Below are positions 35,121 through 45,408 of a stretch of DNA of 64,000 nucleotides, one piece after another. The notes under the pieces are model-generated. The model was given only the letters and a program-made list of their open reading frames with translations. It was not told the DNA's origin and ran no database searches. The stretch is taken from the NCBI RefSeq assembly GCF_002954615.1, contig NZ_MSCJ01000001.1, positions 682,001-746,000 on the forward strand, read 5' to 3'. The translations under genes and the position numbers were made by a program. This stretch comes from Photobacterium angustum. Its GTDB lineage: Bacteria; Pseudomonadota; Gammaproteobacteria; Enterobacterales; Vibrionaceae. Position 1 is the first letter of the stretch. Each line of letters opens with the position of its first letter.

Positions 35121-35975
35121 TTATGCCTGCTTGTTGTGACCAAGATTAATAGCGCATGTTGTTATGTTAGGGACTGTTATTGCAAGATCGTCAGCAATAT
35201 CATTGATAATAAGATCGAAGAACTGGAAAATAGTGTCTGATATCTGAATAGAATAAAGATAAAGCTCCTCTTTTAGTTTTTTTTCATCTTGGTTATTAAA
35301 TTGTATTTCTTGAAATTTTTGCAGGAGCTTTTCAATAGGCCAAATAGGTGGTGTCTGTTGGCTTATCATCGATATCTGTCCAAGTCTTCGTTGGATCATC
35401 TTCACATGCATTTCCAACTCTCGCGCATAGCTTTTACTGTCTGAAGGGTAGTGTTCAATCGTCCAGCGAAATCTATTTAAATTATCTAGCGCATTTAATG
35501 TAACAGGCCAAGCAGCTTGATAATGTTCGAAAGTGGTGTCTTTTTCTGCTGTGAGCAAGCTAGAACTAATGACATCATCAATAAGATACATAATGTGTCG
35601 AATAATTCTGCCATGTACGGCTTGGCTGCGCTGTAAAGAGTAATGAGGATAATCTGTAAATAAACGCTGTATTTCTTGTCTCAATATACGAAACATCGGC
35701 TTGTGATTAGTATCAGCTTGATGAATTAATATCGAGAGTGTTTGTTTTAAGGTATGCCTTTGATTCTTAACAGATTCATTGATTTTATTGTTTGTTTTAT
35801 TACTTACAATTTTTTGATGGCAATAGCGGCGGTGATAGCGAATGAATTGTATCAGTTGCCTTAGCTGTATTATTTGATCAAACTGTAGTTGTAATTGGGT
35901 GTTATTTTTCTTTGTTTTCCAAGTGATATATCCAATAGTTAATAGTGAAATAACGGCAGCTATGATCAACCACAT
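35121..35975 (-). CDS. Hypothetical single-span membrane protein
   Basis: I do not recognise this 284-residue protein. The start is the ATG at 35975, six bases after AAAGGG; a TTG at 36014 would add 13 residues. One N-terminal membrane helix (about residues 2-19, WLIIAAVISLLTIGYITW) is followed by a short basic stretch (KTKKNN). The long remaining part is predicted helical, rich in Gln, Ile, His and Arg, and has several YHRR-type motifs. The polarity suggests an inner-membrane anchor, but which side the soluble domain faces is unclear. It converges on serS and is separated from the symporter gene upstream. Confidence 0.7.
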   Translation of the reverse strand: MWLIIAAVISLLTIGYITWKTKKNNTQLQLQFDQIIQLRQLIQFIRYHRRYCHQKIVSNKTNNKINESVKNQRHTLKQTLSILIHQADTNHKPMFRILRQEIQRLFTDYPHYSLQRSQAVHGRIIRHIMYLIDDVISSSLLTAEKDTTFEHYQAAWPVTLNALDNLNRFRWTIEHYPSDSKSYARELEMHVKMIQRRLGQISMISQQTPPIWPIEKLLQKFQEIQFNNQDEKKLKEELYLYSIQISDTIFQFFDLIINDIADDLAITVPNITTCAINLGHNKQA

Positions 35976-36116
35976 AAATAGCCCTTTAATTGCTTTTATT
36001 CTTTTAGTGAGCAAGCAATCGTTATGCCGTTAATATTAAGTAATTAAAACAGTCGGTTAGATAGGGGGCGATTGTGCTTTATGAGCTACCTTGGTTCAAT
36101 TGCACCAAAATAGTGA

Positions 36117-36144
36117 AATAAAAAAGGCGCCATGAAGGCGCCTT
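36117..36144 (-). terminator. Terminator of the dicarboxylate/amino acid symporter gene
   Basis: AAGGCGCC (36124-36131) pairs with GGCGCCTT (36137-36144). On the minus strand TTTTTATTT follows. Confidence 0.9.
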
Positions 36145-36164
36145 ATACACTAAGAATAGATGAA

Positions 36165-37478
36165 CTATGAGTTTTGCTTTAGAGGATGAAATTTAACTTC
36201 TTCATCTTTAACTGCAGCAGCAGGATCATTGAAACGTTCAATATCAAGTTCATTTTCACTCTTAGCGACAATACATGTCACTACAGAGTCACCAGTAATG
36301 TTAACTGCGGTACGGATCATATCAAGCAGACGGTCAACACCCATGATGATTGCAATACCTTCAACCGGAAGACCCACTTGGTTTAGTACCATCGCCAGCA
36401 TGATTAAGCCGACACCAGGAACACCAGCAGTACCAATAGAGGCAAGTGTTGCAGTTACAATAACGGCAATGTAGTCACCCATGCTTAGGTCAATGTTGAA
36501 CGCTTGAGCAATAAATACTGTCGCGACACCTTGCATGATAGCCGTGCCATCCATATTAATGGTTGCACCTAACGGTACTGTAAATGAAGCGATCTTGTTA
36601 TTGACACCAAGACGTTTGGTTGCTGTTTCCATGGTAACTGGAATTGTTGCATTTGATGATGCCGTTGAGAAAGCAAACATCACTGCATCTTCCATTTTCT
36701 TTAGGAAAGTAATAGGGCTTAGACCGGTAAAGATCTTTAGCATTGCACTGTATGTTACTAAACCGTGGATAAGTAGCGCTGCAACAAGTACTAAGAAGTA
36801 GTTAATTAGGTTAAAGATTGCATCTAGACCTAATCCTGTAAATAGCTTAGCCATTAGGAAGAACACACCGAATGGTGCAATGTTCATTAGCAACGCTACA
36901 AGCTTCATGATCACTTCATTAAGATCTTTGAAAACTTCAGCAATACGTTCACCAGGTTTACCCGCAGCGCTAATTGCGATACCGAATAATACGGCAAAGA
37001 CAATAATTTGCAGAGTATTACCATTTGCCATAGAGCTTATTGGGTTAGTTGGGAACATACCCACAATAACGCTACCTAGCGTTGGTGCTTCTTTTGCGGC
37101 AAATGTTGTTGCTGCGCTTAAATCTGCACCTGCGCCTGGTTGGAAAACATTAGCAAGGAAAAGCGCTAGGGTAATAGCAATAGCAGTCGTTGCAAGATAG
37201 AACAAGACTGTTTTACCACCAAGGCGGCCTAATGTTGCAATATCTTTTAATGAGCTAGTACCACAAACCAGTGATACAAAGACGAGAGGTACTACAAGCA
37301 TCTTTAAGCTGGCAATGAAAATTTTGCCACCTACATCAAACAAACCGTTAACGATGTATTCGTGGATAAAAGAGATATCAGCTAAAAAGGTGCGAATTAA
37401 AAATCCTGTTAGAATACCCAGTACCATACCGAGGATTACTCGGGAGGTGAGGGACATTTTTTTCTTTGTCGTTGACAT
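36165..37478 (-). CDS. Dicarboxylate/amino acid:cation symporter (DAACS family)
   Basis: The 437-residue inner-membrane transporter has about eight membrane helices and two re-entrant loops. Family marks are the serine-rich hairpin FSTASSNATIPVTME, the cation-binding NMDGT in GATINMDGTAIMQG, and MGVDRLLDMIRTAVNITGD near the C-terminus. It imports glutamate/aspartate or C4-dicarboxylates with sodium or protons; the substrate cannot be read from the sequence. I choose the ATG at 37478 (MSTTKKK), with AAGGAAA 6-7 bases upstream, over an in-frame start at 37511. It is a single-gene unit. Confidence 0.9.
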   Translation of the reverse strand: MSTTKKKMSLTSRVILGMVLGILTGFLIRTFLADISFIHEYIVNGLFDVGGKIFIASLKMLVVPLVFVSLVCGTSSLKDIATLGRLGGKTVLFYLATTAIAITLALFLANVFQPGAGADLSAATTFAAKEAPTLGSVIVGMFPTNPISSMANGNTLQIIVFAVLFGIAISAAGKPGERIAEVFKDLNEVIMKLVALLMNIAPFGVFFLMAKLFTGLGLDAIFNLINYFLVLVAALLIHGLVTYSAMLKIFTGLSPITFLKKMEDAVMFAFSTASSNATIPVTMETATKRLGVNNKIASFTVPLGATINMDGTAIMQGVATVFIAQAFNIDLSMGDYIAVIVTATLASIGTAGVPGVGLIMLAMVLNQVGLPVEGIAIIMGVDRLLDMIRTAVNITGDSVVTCIVAKSENELDIERFNDPAAAVKDEEVKFHPLKQNS

Positions 37479-37882
37479 TGAATTTTCCTTATAATTATTC
37501 ACTCTGTCCATCTGTATATCAGAGCAACAAAGAGACTATCAGGACTTCAATGTTTCAACCAAAGTAAAAATACGATCAAATATTAACTATATGGCTTAAG
37601 TCACGTTTTTTATATTTTTCTAAAGTTTAATAGTAGTATTATTAACTACCCATTAACATTTGACTGGTTTTTATCTCGGATTGGTCACGCTTTTATCTTA
37701 TATATAACGCTACCTAATAGACGTTGTTAACTCTCATTCTGTAAGAAAATAGTACTATTGCAGAGTATTTAGCTATTTTAATAATGATTAATTTATAAAA
37801 TTAAAATATTTTTTTGCTTTACAGTTGGTTGTATATTCAGTTGTTTTGGATTTAAATTCATCACAAGTAAAAAAATAACAAT
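37479..37882 (-). promoter_or_regulatory. AT-rich upstream region of the symporter gene
   Basis: These 404 bases are very AT-rich and hold no supported gene. They must contain the symporter promoter on the minus strand, but no convincing -35/-10 pair or known operator stood out. Confidence 0.3.
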
Positions 37883-37907
37883 AAAAAAGGGCACATACAG
37901 TGCCCTT
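37883..37907 (-). terminator. metG terminator
   Basis: AAGGGCAC (37887-37894) pairs with GTGCCCTT (37900-37907). The minus-strand tail is TTTTTTATT. Confidence 0.9.
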
Positions 37908-37927
37908 CTATATAGGTGAGGTGTAAA

Positions 37928-39973
37928 TTACATTACACGCATACCTGGCTGTGCACCTTCATGTGGCTCTAAGATCCAAAGATCTTTACCACCAGGGCCA
38001 GCTGCTAGGATCATGCCTTCAGACATGCCGAACTTCATTTTGCGAGGCTTCAGGTTAGCAACCATAACTGTCATTTTGCCTACTAACTCTTCTGGTGTGT
38101 AAGCTGACTTAATGCCAGAGAATACTTGGCGCATTTCACCGCCAATATCTAATTGGAATTTAAGCAGTTTGTTTGCCTTTGGTACTTCTTCACAAGACAC
38201 AATCTTAGCGATACGCATATCAACTTTAGCAAAATCGTCAAATTCGATTTCAGCTTCAATTGGCTCATCAGCTAAAGGGCTTGCAGGCTTTGCAGCGGCT
38301 TCAGCAGCAGCTTTATCTGCTGCTGCTTCTTCTTTCGATGATTCAACCATAGCTGCAACGTGTGCAGGATCGATACGATTAAATAGAGCTTTAAACTTCG
38401 TTACTTCGTGAGTTGTTAGCGGCTTGGCAATGGTTTCCCAAGTTAGTGTTTCGTTTAGGAATGCTTCACTTCGCTCAGTCAGTTTTGGCATGACAGGCTT
38501 CAGATAAGCCATTAGCACGCGGAATAGGTTGATACCCACTGTACAAATTTCTTGTAGCTCTTGGTCTTTACCTTCTTGCTTCGCAACAACCCAAGGTGCT
38601 TTTTCATCAACATATTGGTTTGCTTTATCTGCTAGTGCTGTGATTTCACGAATTGCACGACCGTATTCACGGCTTTCGTATAACTCACCGATACGATCCG
38701 CGGCTTCAACGAATTCTGCATATAGCTCAGGCTCAACGAAATTATCAGATAACTTGCCATCAAAACGTTTAGCGATGAAGCCTGCATTACGAGATGCAAG
38801 GTTAACAATCTTGTTTACTACATCACTGTTAACACGCTGTGTGAAGTCTTCTAGATTTAAATCTAGATCATCAATACGGCTGTTTAGCTTGGCAGCGTAA
38901 TAGTAGCGTAGACATTCTGGATCTAGGTGTTTTAGGTAAGTTCCTGCTTTGATGAACGTGCCTTTAGACTTAGACATTTTCGCACCGTTTACTGTTACGT
39001 AGCCGTGTACGAATACATTGTTTGGTTTACGGAAACCCGCACCATCTAGCATCGCAGGCCAGAATAGGCTGTGGAAGTAAACAATGTCTTTACCGATGAA
39101 GTGGTATAGCTCTGTTGAGCTATCTTTATTCCAGAACTCATCGAAGTTTAGATCGTCGCGCTTGTCACATAGGTTTTTGAATGAGCCCATGTAGCCAATT
39201 GGTGCATCTAGCCATACATAGAAGTATTTGCCGGTCTCACCTGGAATTTCAAAGCCGAAGTAAGGAGCGTCACGAGAAATATCCCACTGTTGCAGGCCTG
39301 ACTCGAACCACTCTTGCATCTTGTTCGATGTTTCTTCTTGAAGAGCACCAGATTTAGTCCATTCTTTTAACATGCTTTCAAATTGAGGCAGGTCGAAGAA
39401 GAAGTGCTCAGAATCTTTCATGACTGGTGTAGCACCAGAAACGGCTGATTTTGGATTGATTAAATCTGTTGGGCTGTATGTTTCACCACAGTTATCACAG
39501 TTGTCACCGTATTGGTCTTCAGCTTTACATTTAGGGCATGTACCTTTTACGAAACGATCAGGTAGGAACATTTCTTTCTCAGGATCAAAAAGCTGAGAAA
39601 TAGTACGGCTAGTGATAAAGCCCTTGTCTTTTAACTGAGTGTATACAAAAGATGCTAACTCACGGTTTTCTGGTGAGTGTGTGCTGTGGTAGTTGCTAAA
39701 ATCAATATCAAAGCCAGCAAAATCAGCTTGGTGCTCTTTGCTCACTTCGGCAATCATTTGCTCAGGTTCCATACCCATCTGCTGGGCCTTAAGCATGATT
39801 GGAGTTCCGTGTGCATCGTCGGCACAAATGAAATGAACTTCGTTGCCGCGTAGGCGCTGATAGCGAACCCAAATATCCGCTTGCACATGCTCAAGCATGT
39901 GACCTAAGTGGATAGAACCGTTAGCATACGGTAGGGCACAGGTAACCAGAATTTTTCTTGGATTGGCAGCCAT
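37928..39973 (-). CDS. metG: Methionyl-tRNA synthetase
   Basis: MetRS (681 residues) charges elongator and initiator tRNA-Met. The class I signatures are visible: HLGHMLEH (HIGH-type) near residue 22 and [10 protein letters not shown] (KMSKS) near residue 332. A zinc knuckle with CPKC and CDNC pairs lies near residues 145-161. The C-terminal EMAP/Arc1p-like tRNA-binding, dimerising domain starts near residue 575 ([20 protein letters not shown]), preceded by an Ala-rich linker. The gene is divergent from mrp, an arrangement also found in E. coli. Confidence 0.98.
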   Translation of the reverse strand: MAANPRKILVTCALPYANGSIHLGHMLEHVQADIWVRYQRLRGNEVHFICADDAHGTPIMLKAQQMGMEPEQMIAEVSKEHQADFAGFDIDFSNYHSTHSPENRELASFVYTQLKDKGFITSRTISQLFDPEKEMFLPDRFVKGTCPKCKAEDQYGDNCDNCGETYSPTDLINPKSAVSGATPVMKDSEHFFFDLPQFESMLKEWTKSGALQEETSNKMQEWFESGLQQWDISRDAPYFGFEIPGETGKYFYVWLDAPIGYMGSFKNLCDKRDDLNFDEFWNKDSSTELYHFIGKDIVYFHSLFWPAMLDGAGFRKPNNVFVHGYVTVNGAKMSKSKGTFIKAGTYLKHLDPECLRYYYAAKLNSRIDDLDLNLEDFTQRVNSDVVNKIVNLASRNAGFIAKRFDGKLSDNFVEPELYAEFVEAADRIGELYESREYGRAIREITALADKANQYVDEKAPWVVAKQEGKDQELQEICTVGINLFRVLMAYLKPVMPKLTERSEAFLNETLTWETIAKPLTTHEVTKFKALFNRIDPAHVAAMVESSKEEAAADKAAAEAAAKPASPLADEPIEAEIEFDDFAKVDMRIAKIVSCEEVPKANKLLKFQLDIGGEMRQVFSGIKSAYTPEELVGKMTVMVANLKPRKMKFGMSEGMILAAGPGGKDLWILEPHEGAQPGMRVM

Positions 39974-40217
39974 AATTACTTATTTCGCTCATGATGGGTA
40001 AAAAACGTAGCTGTAAATACTACCTGATGGCTGCCGTTATTCCTAGCATCAGATACGGTTTTATCCGCTTAAAAGCTTGTGAAATCGGGCAGTTTTCATG
40101 CTTTGGTGGTAGCATTAAGTAAAACAAGTAAAATTAGCGCAGCAACAAGCTCTTAAATGACTAACTAAAGGTTAAGTTGTTGCTCGTTTGATAATAGATT
40201 ATGTGGAGCGTTAACTT

Positions 40218-41309
40218 ATGACTAACGATGTGACTCATCGTTTTCAGAATGTTGCTGATATATGCCAATGGCTAAATCACTTTGAGCATTCTCTTTTGAA
40301 TTCAGAGTGGGCGGATATGCCCAATGTTGTCTCTATTTCTGCAGATGGTTTAATTACCATCACAATACCCTTTGCAGCGGCTAAATTGGTTAATGAGCTC
40401 GAAGAGTGGATTGCCAGCGAGCAACATAATGGTGTTATTCCTTCAAATGCGACTTTTAATGTACGCGCAAAAGTGTCTACCTTGGCTGTTGAGAATAAAC
40501 AACCATTACGTGGTGTGAAAAATATTATCGTAGTGAGTTCGGCGAAAGGTGGTGTGGGTAAATCAACAACGTCAGTTAATTTAGCTTTAGGTCTTCAGCA
40601 ACAAGGAGCTAAAGTTGGATTACTTGATGCAGATATTTACGGCCCATCTGTCCCTATGATGTTAGGCACCATGGATCAAAAGCCACAATCTCCTGATGGT
40701 AAAATGATGCTGCCAATTGAGTCTTGCGGATTATATACCAATTCAGTGGGTTACCTTGTACCTGCGGAAAGTGCAACTATTTGGCGTGGTCCGATGGCGT
40801 CAAAAGCGTTAGCACAAATTATTAATGAGACCTGGTGGCCTGATCTTGATTACCTTGTGATTGATATGCCACCGGGTACAGGTGATATTCAACTGACGTT
40901 ATCACAACAAATACCTGTAACTGGAGCGCTAGTTGTGACGACACCACAAGATTTAGCCTTAGCTGATGCTATTAAGGGTATTAGTATGTTCAATAAAGTG
41001 GATGTGCCAGTTCTGGGTATTGTTGAGAATATGAGTTACCACGTTTGTAGTAACTGTGGTCATCATGAGCATATTTTTGGTACTGGCGGCGCAGCAAAAA
41101 TGGCACAAGAATATTCAGTGCCATTATTAGCGCAGTTACCACTTGATATTAAGGTGCGTCAAGATATTGATAACGGTAAACCAACTGTGGCAGTATCTCC
41201 TAACTCTGAGCAAGCGATGGCTTATATTGAATTAGCCGCGACTGTTGCGAGTCGTTTGTACTGGCAAGGCGAAACGGCGGTAGAGCAGATTACAATTCGT
41301 ACTATGTAA
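40218..41309 (+). CDS. mrp: Iron-sulfur cluster carrier protein Mrp/ApbC
   Basis: Mrp (363 residues) is a MinD/NBP35-type P-loop ATPase that binds and hands over Fe-S clusters. The N-terminal MIP18-like domain covers about residues 10-90. The deviant Walker A KGGVGKST is at residues 110-117. The cluster-binding CSNC pair lies in ENMSYHVCSNCGHHEHIFG near residue 275, and PPGTGDIQL is also present. It is divergent from metG. A large inverted repeat follows and separates it from udk. Confidence 0.95.
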   Translation: MTNDVTHRFQNVADICQWLNHFEHSLLNSEWADMPNVVSISADGLITITIPFAAAKLVNELEEWIASEQHNGVIPSNATFNVRAKVSTLAVENKQPLRGVKNIIVVSSAKGGVGKSTTSVNLALGLQQQGAKVGLLDADIYGPSVPMMLGTMDQKPQSPDGKMMLPIESCGLYTNSVGYLVPAESATIWRGPMASKALAQIINETWWPDLDYLVIDMPPGTGDIQLTLSQQIPVTGALVVTTPQDLALADAIKGISMFNKVDVPVLGIVENMSYHVCSNCGHHEHIFGTGGAAKMAQEYSVPLLAQLPLDIKVRQDIDNGKPTVAVSPNSEQAMAYIELAATVASRLYWQGETAVEQITIRTM

Positions 41310-41350
41310 TAAAAAAATGAGACGGCTTTTGTCCGTTTTATACTCAAACG

Positions 41351-41383
41351 TGTCAGATGTCTCATTTTTAGTGGCATCTGACA
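41351..41383. repeat. 9-bp inverted repeat between mrp and udk
   Basis: TGTCAGATG (41351-41359) and CATCTGACA (41375-41383) are perfect arms with a 15-base T-rich loop. The position suits an mrp 3' hairpin or an operator of udk. Confidence 0.6.
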
Positions 41384-41452
41384 TAACAACTGCTTATAAT
41401 CAGGCGGTTTAATTATTTATCTCGCCACGTGGTCTAACAGGTGCCTTCTGAT

Positions 41453-42097
41453 ATGTCTGAAAATTCACACCAATGCGTTATTATTGGTATTGCAGGTGCT
41501 TCTGCATCCGGTAAAAGTCTGATTGCCAGTACTGTATACAAAGAACTAAAAGAAAAAGTAGGCGATCATCAGATCGGTGTTATTACGGAAGATTGTTACT
41601 ATAACGATCAAAGTCACCTGACCATGGATGAGCGGGTCAAAACTAACTATGATCACCCGAATGCGCTTGATCATGATTTACTTTGTGATCACCTAGAGCA
41701 GTTAATCAAAGGTGAAGCGGTAGAAGTTCCACAGTACAGTTACAGTGAACATACTCGCATGAAAGAGACGACTTTATTAACACCTAAAAAGGTGATTATT
41801 TTAGAAGGTATTCTTTTACTTACTGATCCTCGTCTACGCGATATAATGCATGCAAGTGTATTTATGGATACGCCACTTGATATCTGTCTACTTCGTCGTT
41901 TACAACGTGATGTTGCTGAGCGTGGTCGTACAATGGAATCTGTGCTTGTTCAGTATCAAAAGACGGTGCGCCCTATGTTCATGCAATTTATTGAACCGTC
42001 AAAACAATATGCTGATATCATTGTTCCGCGCGGTGGTAAAAACCGAATTGCTATCGACGTACTTAAAGCGCATATAGCGAAGTTGTTACGTTCTTAA
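41453..42097 (+). CDS. udk: Uridine kinase
   Basis: Udk (214 residues) phosphorylates uridine and cytidine in nucleoside salvage, using GTP or ATP. Walker A GASASGKS is at residues 15-22. [11 protein letters not shown] holds the uridine-binding Asp and Tyr. [19 protein letters not shown] is characteristic. The start is the ATG at 41453 (MSENSHQC, as in the family), with AGGTG nine bases upstream; a GTG four codons earlier falls in that ribosome site. It is followed by dcd, both pyrimidine genes as in E. coli, but a terminator lies between them. Confidence 0.97.
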   Translation: MSENSHQCVIIGIAGASASGKSLIASTVYKELKEKVGDHQIGVITEDCYYNDQSHLTMDERVKTNYDHPNALDHDLLCDHLEQLIKGEAVEVPQYSYSEHTRMKETTLLTPKKVIILEGILLLTDPRLRDIMHASVFMDTPLDICLLRRLQRDVAERGRTMESVLVQYQKTVRPMFMQFIEPSKQYADIIVPRGGKNRIAIDVLKAHIAKLLRS

Positions 42098-42103
42098 CTT
42101 TTT

Positions 42104-42134
42104 ATAAGGCTGGCCTTTGCCAGCCTTATTTTTA
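42104..42134 (+). terminator. udk terminator
   Basis: ATAAGGCTGGC (42104-42114) pairs with GCCAGCCTTAT (42119-42129) around CTTT; a T run follows. Confidence 0.92.
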
Positions 42135-42221
42135 TCTTTCGGGAAACCCTGTTAAGATTTGCCTACACAGGTATTATTTTATTGATAATACGTGTGTTTT
42201 GTTATTCAGGAGAAAGCTCAA

Positions 42222-42815
42222 ATGAGACTTTGTGACAAGGATATCAAGGCGTACCTTGATGAAGGAAAAATCAATATCGAGCCACGTCCAGCAGATGACT
42301 GTATTAGTGGTTTAACTGTTGATGTGACCCTTGGTAATAACTTCCGTATTTTTAATGATCATGGCGCACCCTTTATCGACCTTTCTGGAAAGAAAGAAGA
42401 TGTAGCATCGCAGCTTGATAAAGTAATGAGTGATGAAATTGTTGTTGAGGAAGGAGAAGCTTTTTTCCTTCATCCAGGGCAACTCGCTTTAGCAGTGACA
42501 CATGAATCAGTGACATTACCTGCTAATATCGTAGGTTGGTTGGATGGACGTTCATCATTAGCGCGTTTAGGTCTAATGGTACACGTTACTGCACACCGTA
42601 TTGATCCAGGTTGGTCAGGTCGTATTGTACTTGAGTTTTATAATTCAGGTCGTTTACCACTAGCATTACGTCCACATATGCCAATTGGTGCGTTAAGTTT
42701 TGAAACCTTATCTGGTGAAGCTGAAAAACCGTATAACAAACGTGTTGACGCTAAATATAAATATCAGCAAGGTGCCGTAGCCAGTCGTATTAATGAAGAT
42801 GATAAAGAAGGTTAA
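42222..42815 (+). CDS. dcd: dCTP deaminase
   Basis: Dcd (197 residues) deaminates dCTP to dUTP, the main source of dUMP for thymidylate in enteric bacteria. The start is the ATG at 42222 behind AGGAG (MRLCDKDI, the family start), not the upstream in-frame codon at 42192. The catalytic Glu lies in [19 protein letters not shown], with the nucleotide-binding [13 protein letters not shown] before it and the C-terminal [12 protein letters not shown] lid. It follows udk and precedes asmA, as in E. coli. Confidence 0.97.
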   Translation: MRLCDKDIKAYLDEGKINIEPRPADDCISGLTVDVTLGNNFRIFNDHGAPFIDLSGKKEDVASQLDKVMSDEIVVEEGEAFFLHPGQLALAVTHESVTLPANIVGWLDGRSSLARLGLMVHVTAHRIDPGWSGRIVLEFYNSGRLPLALRPHMPIGALSFETLSGEAEKPYNKRVDAKYKYQQGAVASRINEDDKEG

Positions 42816-42845
42816 TTTTAGTCTTCAATGATTTGTATATTTAAG

Positions 42846-42872
42846 AGGCAATCCATAGTGATTGCCTTTTTG
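42846..42872 (+). terminator. dcd terminator
   Basis: AGGCAATC pairs with GATTGCCT around a 6-base loop, then TTTTTG. Confidence 0.88.
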
Positions 42873-43047
42873 TTATATGTCATATTTTATCGCCTGATAG
42901 TACTACCATGATGTTTAAGGTCGAAACTATCATTATAAATCATTGTCATAACGCAGAGCTTAATAATATTAAGTTTATATTTTAATAGTTTATATTTCTT
43001 ATGCAGATTCCTCATCGTGATAATGGGTGCAATGGAAAGAGGGTAGT

Positions 43048-45240
43048 ATGAAAAAATTACTGTATGTTTTAATCGGTATTATTATCGTCGTTGTACTAGG
43101 GATCACAGCCCTTGTCACGTTAGTAAATCCCAATCAGTTTAAAGCTGTGATTGCAGAGCAAGTAAAAAAGCAAACAGGGCGTGAGTTGGATATTCGCGGC
43201 GATATAAACTGGCGTTTTTTCCCAACATTAGGTTTAAGTGTGGGGGAAACAACGTTAAATAATCCCCAAGGCTTTGCTCAGCCAAACCTGATTCAATTTA
43301 AACAAGCTGAGTTGTCTGTTTCAGTATTACCACTTTTATCTCATGAGCTTGATATTGGTAAAGTTCGTTTAGATGGTGCGCATGTTTTTGTGCAAACATT
43401 AAAAGATGGTCGTAGTAATTTAGATGGTTTAACTGAAAAGTCATCAACCAAAGAAGTGAATGGCTCTACATCATCAAAAGCTAATAAAGATGCTGTTAGT
43501 AATGGTCAGGATGAGAAGTCAACTGCATCAAAGGTAACGACACCGCCGTGGAAAATATCTCTTGCAGGGGTTGAACTTATCAATGCTAGTGTTGATATTA
43601 TTAATGACAAAACCGCATCGAATATTGCGTTAAATAAGGTGAATTTCACCTTAGATAAACTGACACCAAATACATGGACGAAAGCGACATTTGATATTTC
43701 GGGCAGTGCTAATGCGCTAAAATTTGCAGCTAAAGGCAGTACCGAGTTGAACTTGTCTTCTGCATATCAATTAGCGGAATTAAAAAATCTAGATTTATCT
43801 CTGACGGCCCAAGATGGAAAAACAGAGATAAAACATGCTCAAGTGACGTTGGATCATTTTCAGTATGGTCAATGGGCAACGGTTAATCTTAATATAGATG
43901 GTCAATTACCTGAGTTGGCTTTTGTTACTAAAGGGCAAACCCAGTTTAAATTGTCGTCTGATAGAAATATCCTGACATTGGAAAACTTATCAATAGATAA
44001 TGCATTGTCAGGCAAAGTGTTACCTCGCCCTAAGATGCAAGTAAACATTAAAACCAATGCTAGTTATGATTTAACGACAAAAACAGCGACGTTATCGAAA
44101 CTCAATGCGAATGCTGATGAACTAGCGTTAATGGGAGATGTATCATTTATCAACCGTGATGTTCCCGTTATCCGTTTTAATTTATCTAGCGACAATATTA
44201 ATGTTGATAACTGGCTTAACAAGCAGCACGGACAGGCTTCATCTGAAAAGCCTGCAGCATCAGATCAAGCTGCAAACAACGCATCAACCGAAATCGCTGC
44301 GTCAACGCCACAACAAACATCTTCACAATCGGCATCAAATACTCCTCCAGCAATACAAGAGCCGGATCTTTCAGTATTAAAAGGTATTGATGTTGACGGA
44401 ACGATAATGGCGAAAAAGTTCACTATTTCACAGGCACATTTGTCTGATGTGAAACTGTCGGTTGTCATTCAAAATGGGATTGCAAAGCTAAATTCGTTTA
44501 CGGCAAATTTATATAAAGGCACATTGAGTGCATCAGCACAATTGAACGTAAATACACCTTTAGCGAGTTATCAATTCCATAATCAAATAAAAGGCGTTGA
44601 AATCCAGCCATTACTGGAAGATGTTGCTAATAATAAGCAGTTAGCTGGACGTGCAAATATTCTCGTCAATCTTGCGGGTAAAGGCTTATCTTCACAACAT
44701 TTGAAAAATAACAGTACAGGTACGATTAATGTGAATCTAACTGACGGCGCTGTTTATGGTGTGAATGTATCGGAGATGATCCGTTCTGCAAAAGCTCGTT
44801 TAAAAGGTGAGAAGTTAACAGATAATCAGAAGCAAAAGAAAACAGATTTCTCTTCTTTAACAGCATTACTACAATTAGGGCAAGGCCAAGCAAAGGTTGA
44901 TAATCTTCATCTAGTTTCACCATTACTTGATATTAATGGTAGTGGTACGACTAATTTAAATAATGAGTCATTAAACTTTTCTGTCGATACCGCTATTGTA
45001 GCAAGTGGCAAAGGGTTAGATGAATTGAAAGGTATTACTGTTCCTATTAGAATTAAAGGCACATGGCAGCAGCCTAAATACCAATTAGATTTAAAAAACC
45101 TCTTTAAGCAAAATAGCGAATTAGAGCAGAAAGCCAAGAAAGAGCTAAACCGAGGTCTTGAAAAGTTATTGGGTGATAAAGCCAAAGACGAAAAGATTAA
45201 AAATGTAGCGGATCAATTGCTTAAAGGCTTGTTTAACTAA
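43048..45240 (+). CDS. asmA: AsmA family protein
   Basis: AsmA (730 residues from the ATG at 43048; the frame begins 7 codons earlier) has one N-terminal membrane helix (LLYVLIGIIIVVVLGITALV). The AsmA N-domain follows (NPNQFKAVIAEQVKKQTGRELDIRGDINW split over residues about 25-55). A long beta-groove periplasmic region and the AsmA C-domain (GTINVNLTDGAVYGVNVSEM) complete it. The family is thought to carry phospholipids to the outer membrane and affects porin assembly. Two Ser/Thr/Ala/Lys-rich low-complexity inserts (near residues 138-170 and 395-435) are disordered linkers. Confidence 0.93.
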   Translation: MKKLLYVLIGIIIVVVLGITALVTLVNPNQFKAVIAEQVKKQTGRELDIRGDINWRFFPTLGLSVGETTLNNPQGFAQPNLIQFKQAELSVSVLPLLSHELDIGKVRLDGAHVFVQTLKDGRSNLDGLTEKSSTKEVNGSTSSKANKDAVSNGQDEKSTASKVTTPPWKISLAGVELINASVDIINDKTASNIALNKVNFTLDKLTPNTWTKATFDISGSANALKFAAKGSTELNLSSAYQLAELKNLDLSLTAQDGKTEIKHAQVTLDHFQYGQWATVNLNIDGQLPELAFVTKGQTQFKLSSDRNILTLENLSIDNALSGKVLPRPKMQVNIKTNASYDLTTKTATLSKLNANADELALMGDVSFINRDVPVIRFNLSSDNINVDNWLNKQHGQASSEKPAASDQAANNASTEIAASTPQQTSSQSASNTPPAIQEPDLSVLKGIDVDGTIMAKKFTISQAHLSDVKLSVVIQNGIAKLNSFTANLYKGTLSASAQLNVNTPLASYQFHNQIKGVEIQPLLEDVANNKQLAGRANILVNLAGKGLSSQHLKNNSTGTINVNLTDGAVYGVNVSEMIRSAKARLKGEKLTDNQKQKKTDFSSLTALLQLGQGQAKVDNLHLVSPLLDINGSGTTNLNNESLNFSVDTAIVASGKGLDELKGITVPIRIKGTWQQPKYQLDLKNLFKQNSELEQKAKKELNRGLEKLLGDKAKDEKIKNVADQLLKGLFN

Positions 45241-45270
45241 CAATATTTTTATATTGGTCACGTTATTATT

Positions 45271-45304
45271 GAAAAGGTTTGCTTATTAAGGCAAGCCTTT
45301 TCTA
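45271..45304 (+). terminator. asmA terminator
   Basis: GAAAAGGTTTGC pairs with GCAAGCCTTTTC (one G-U pair) around an 8-base loop. Confidence 0.85.
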
Positions 45305-45408
45305 TTTTATATGTATTTGATACTAAAAAGTAAATGGCGACTTTATAGTAAGAAGGTGAGCAGTGATTACTGTTACTTGATAAATGAATGACGCCATGAT
45401 GATGAATT

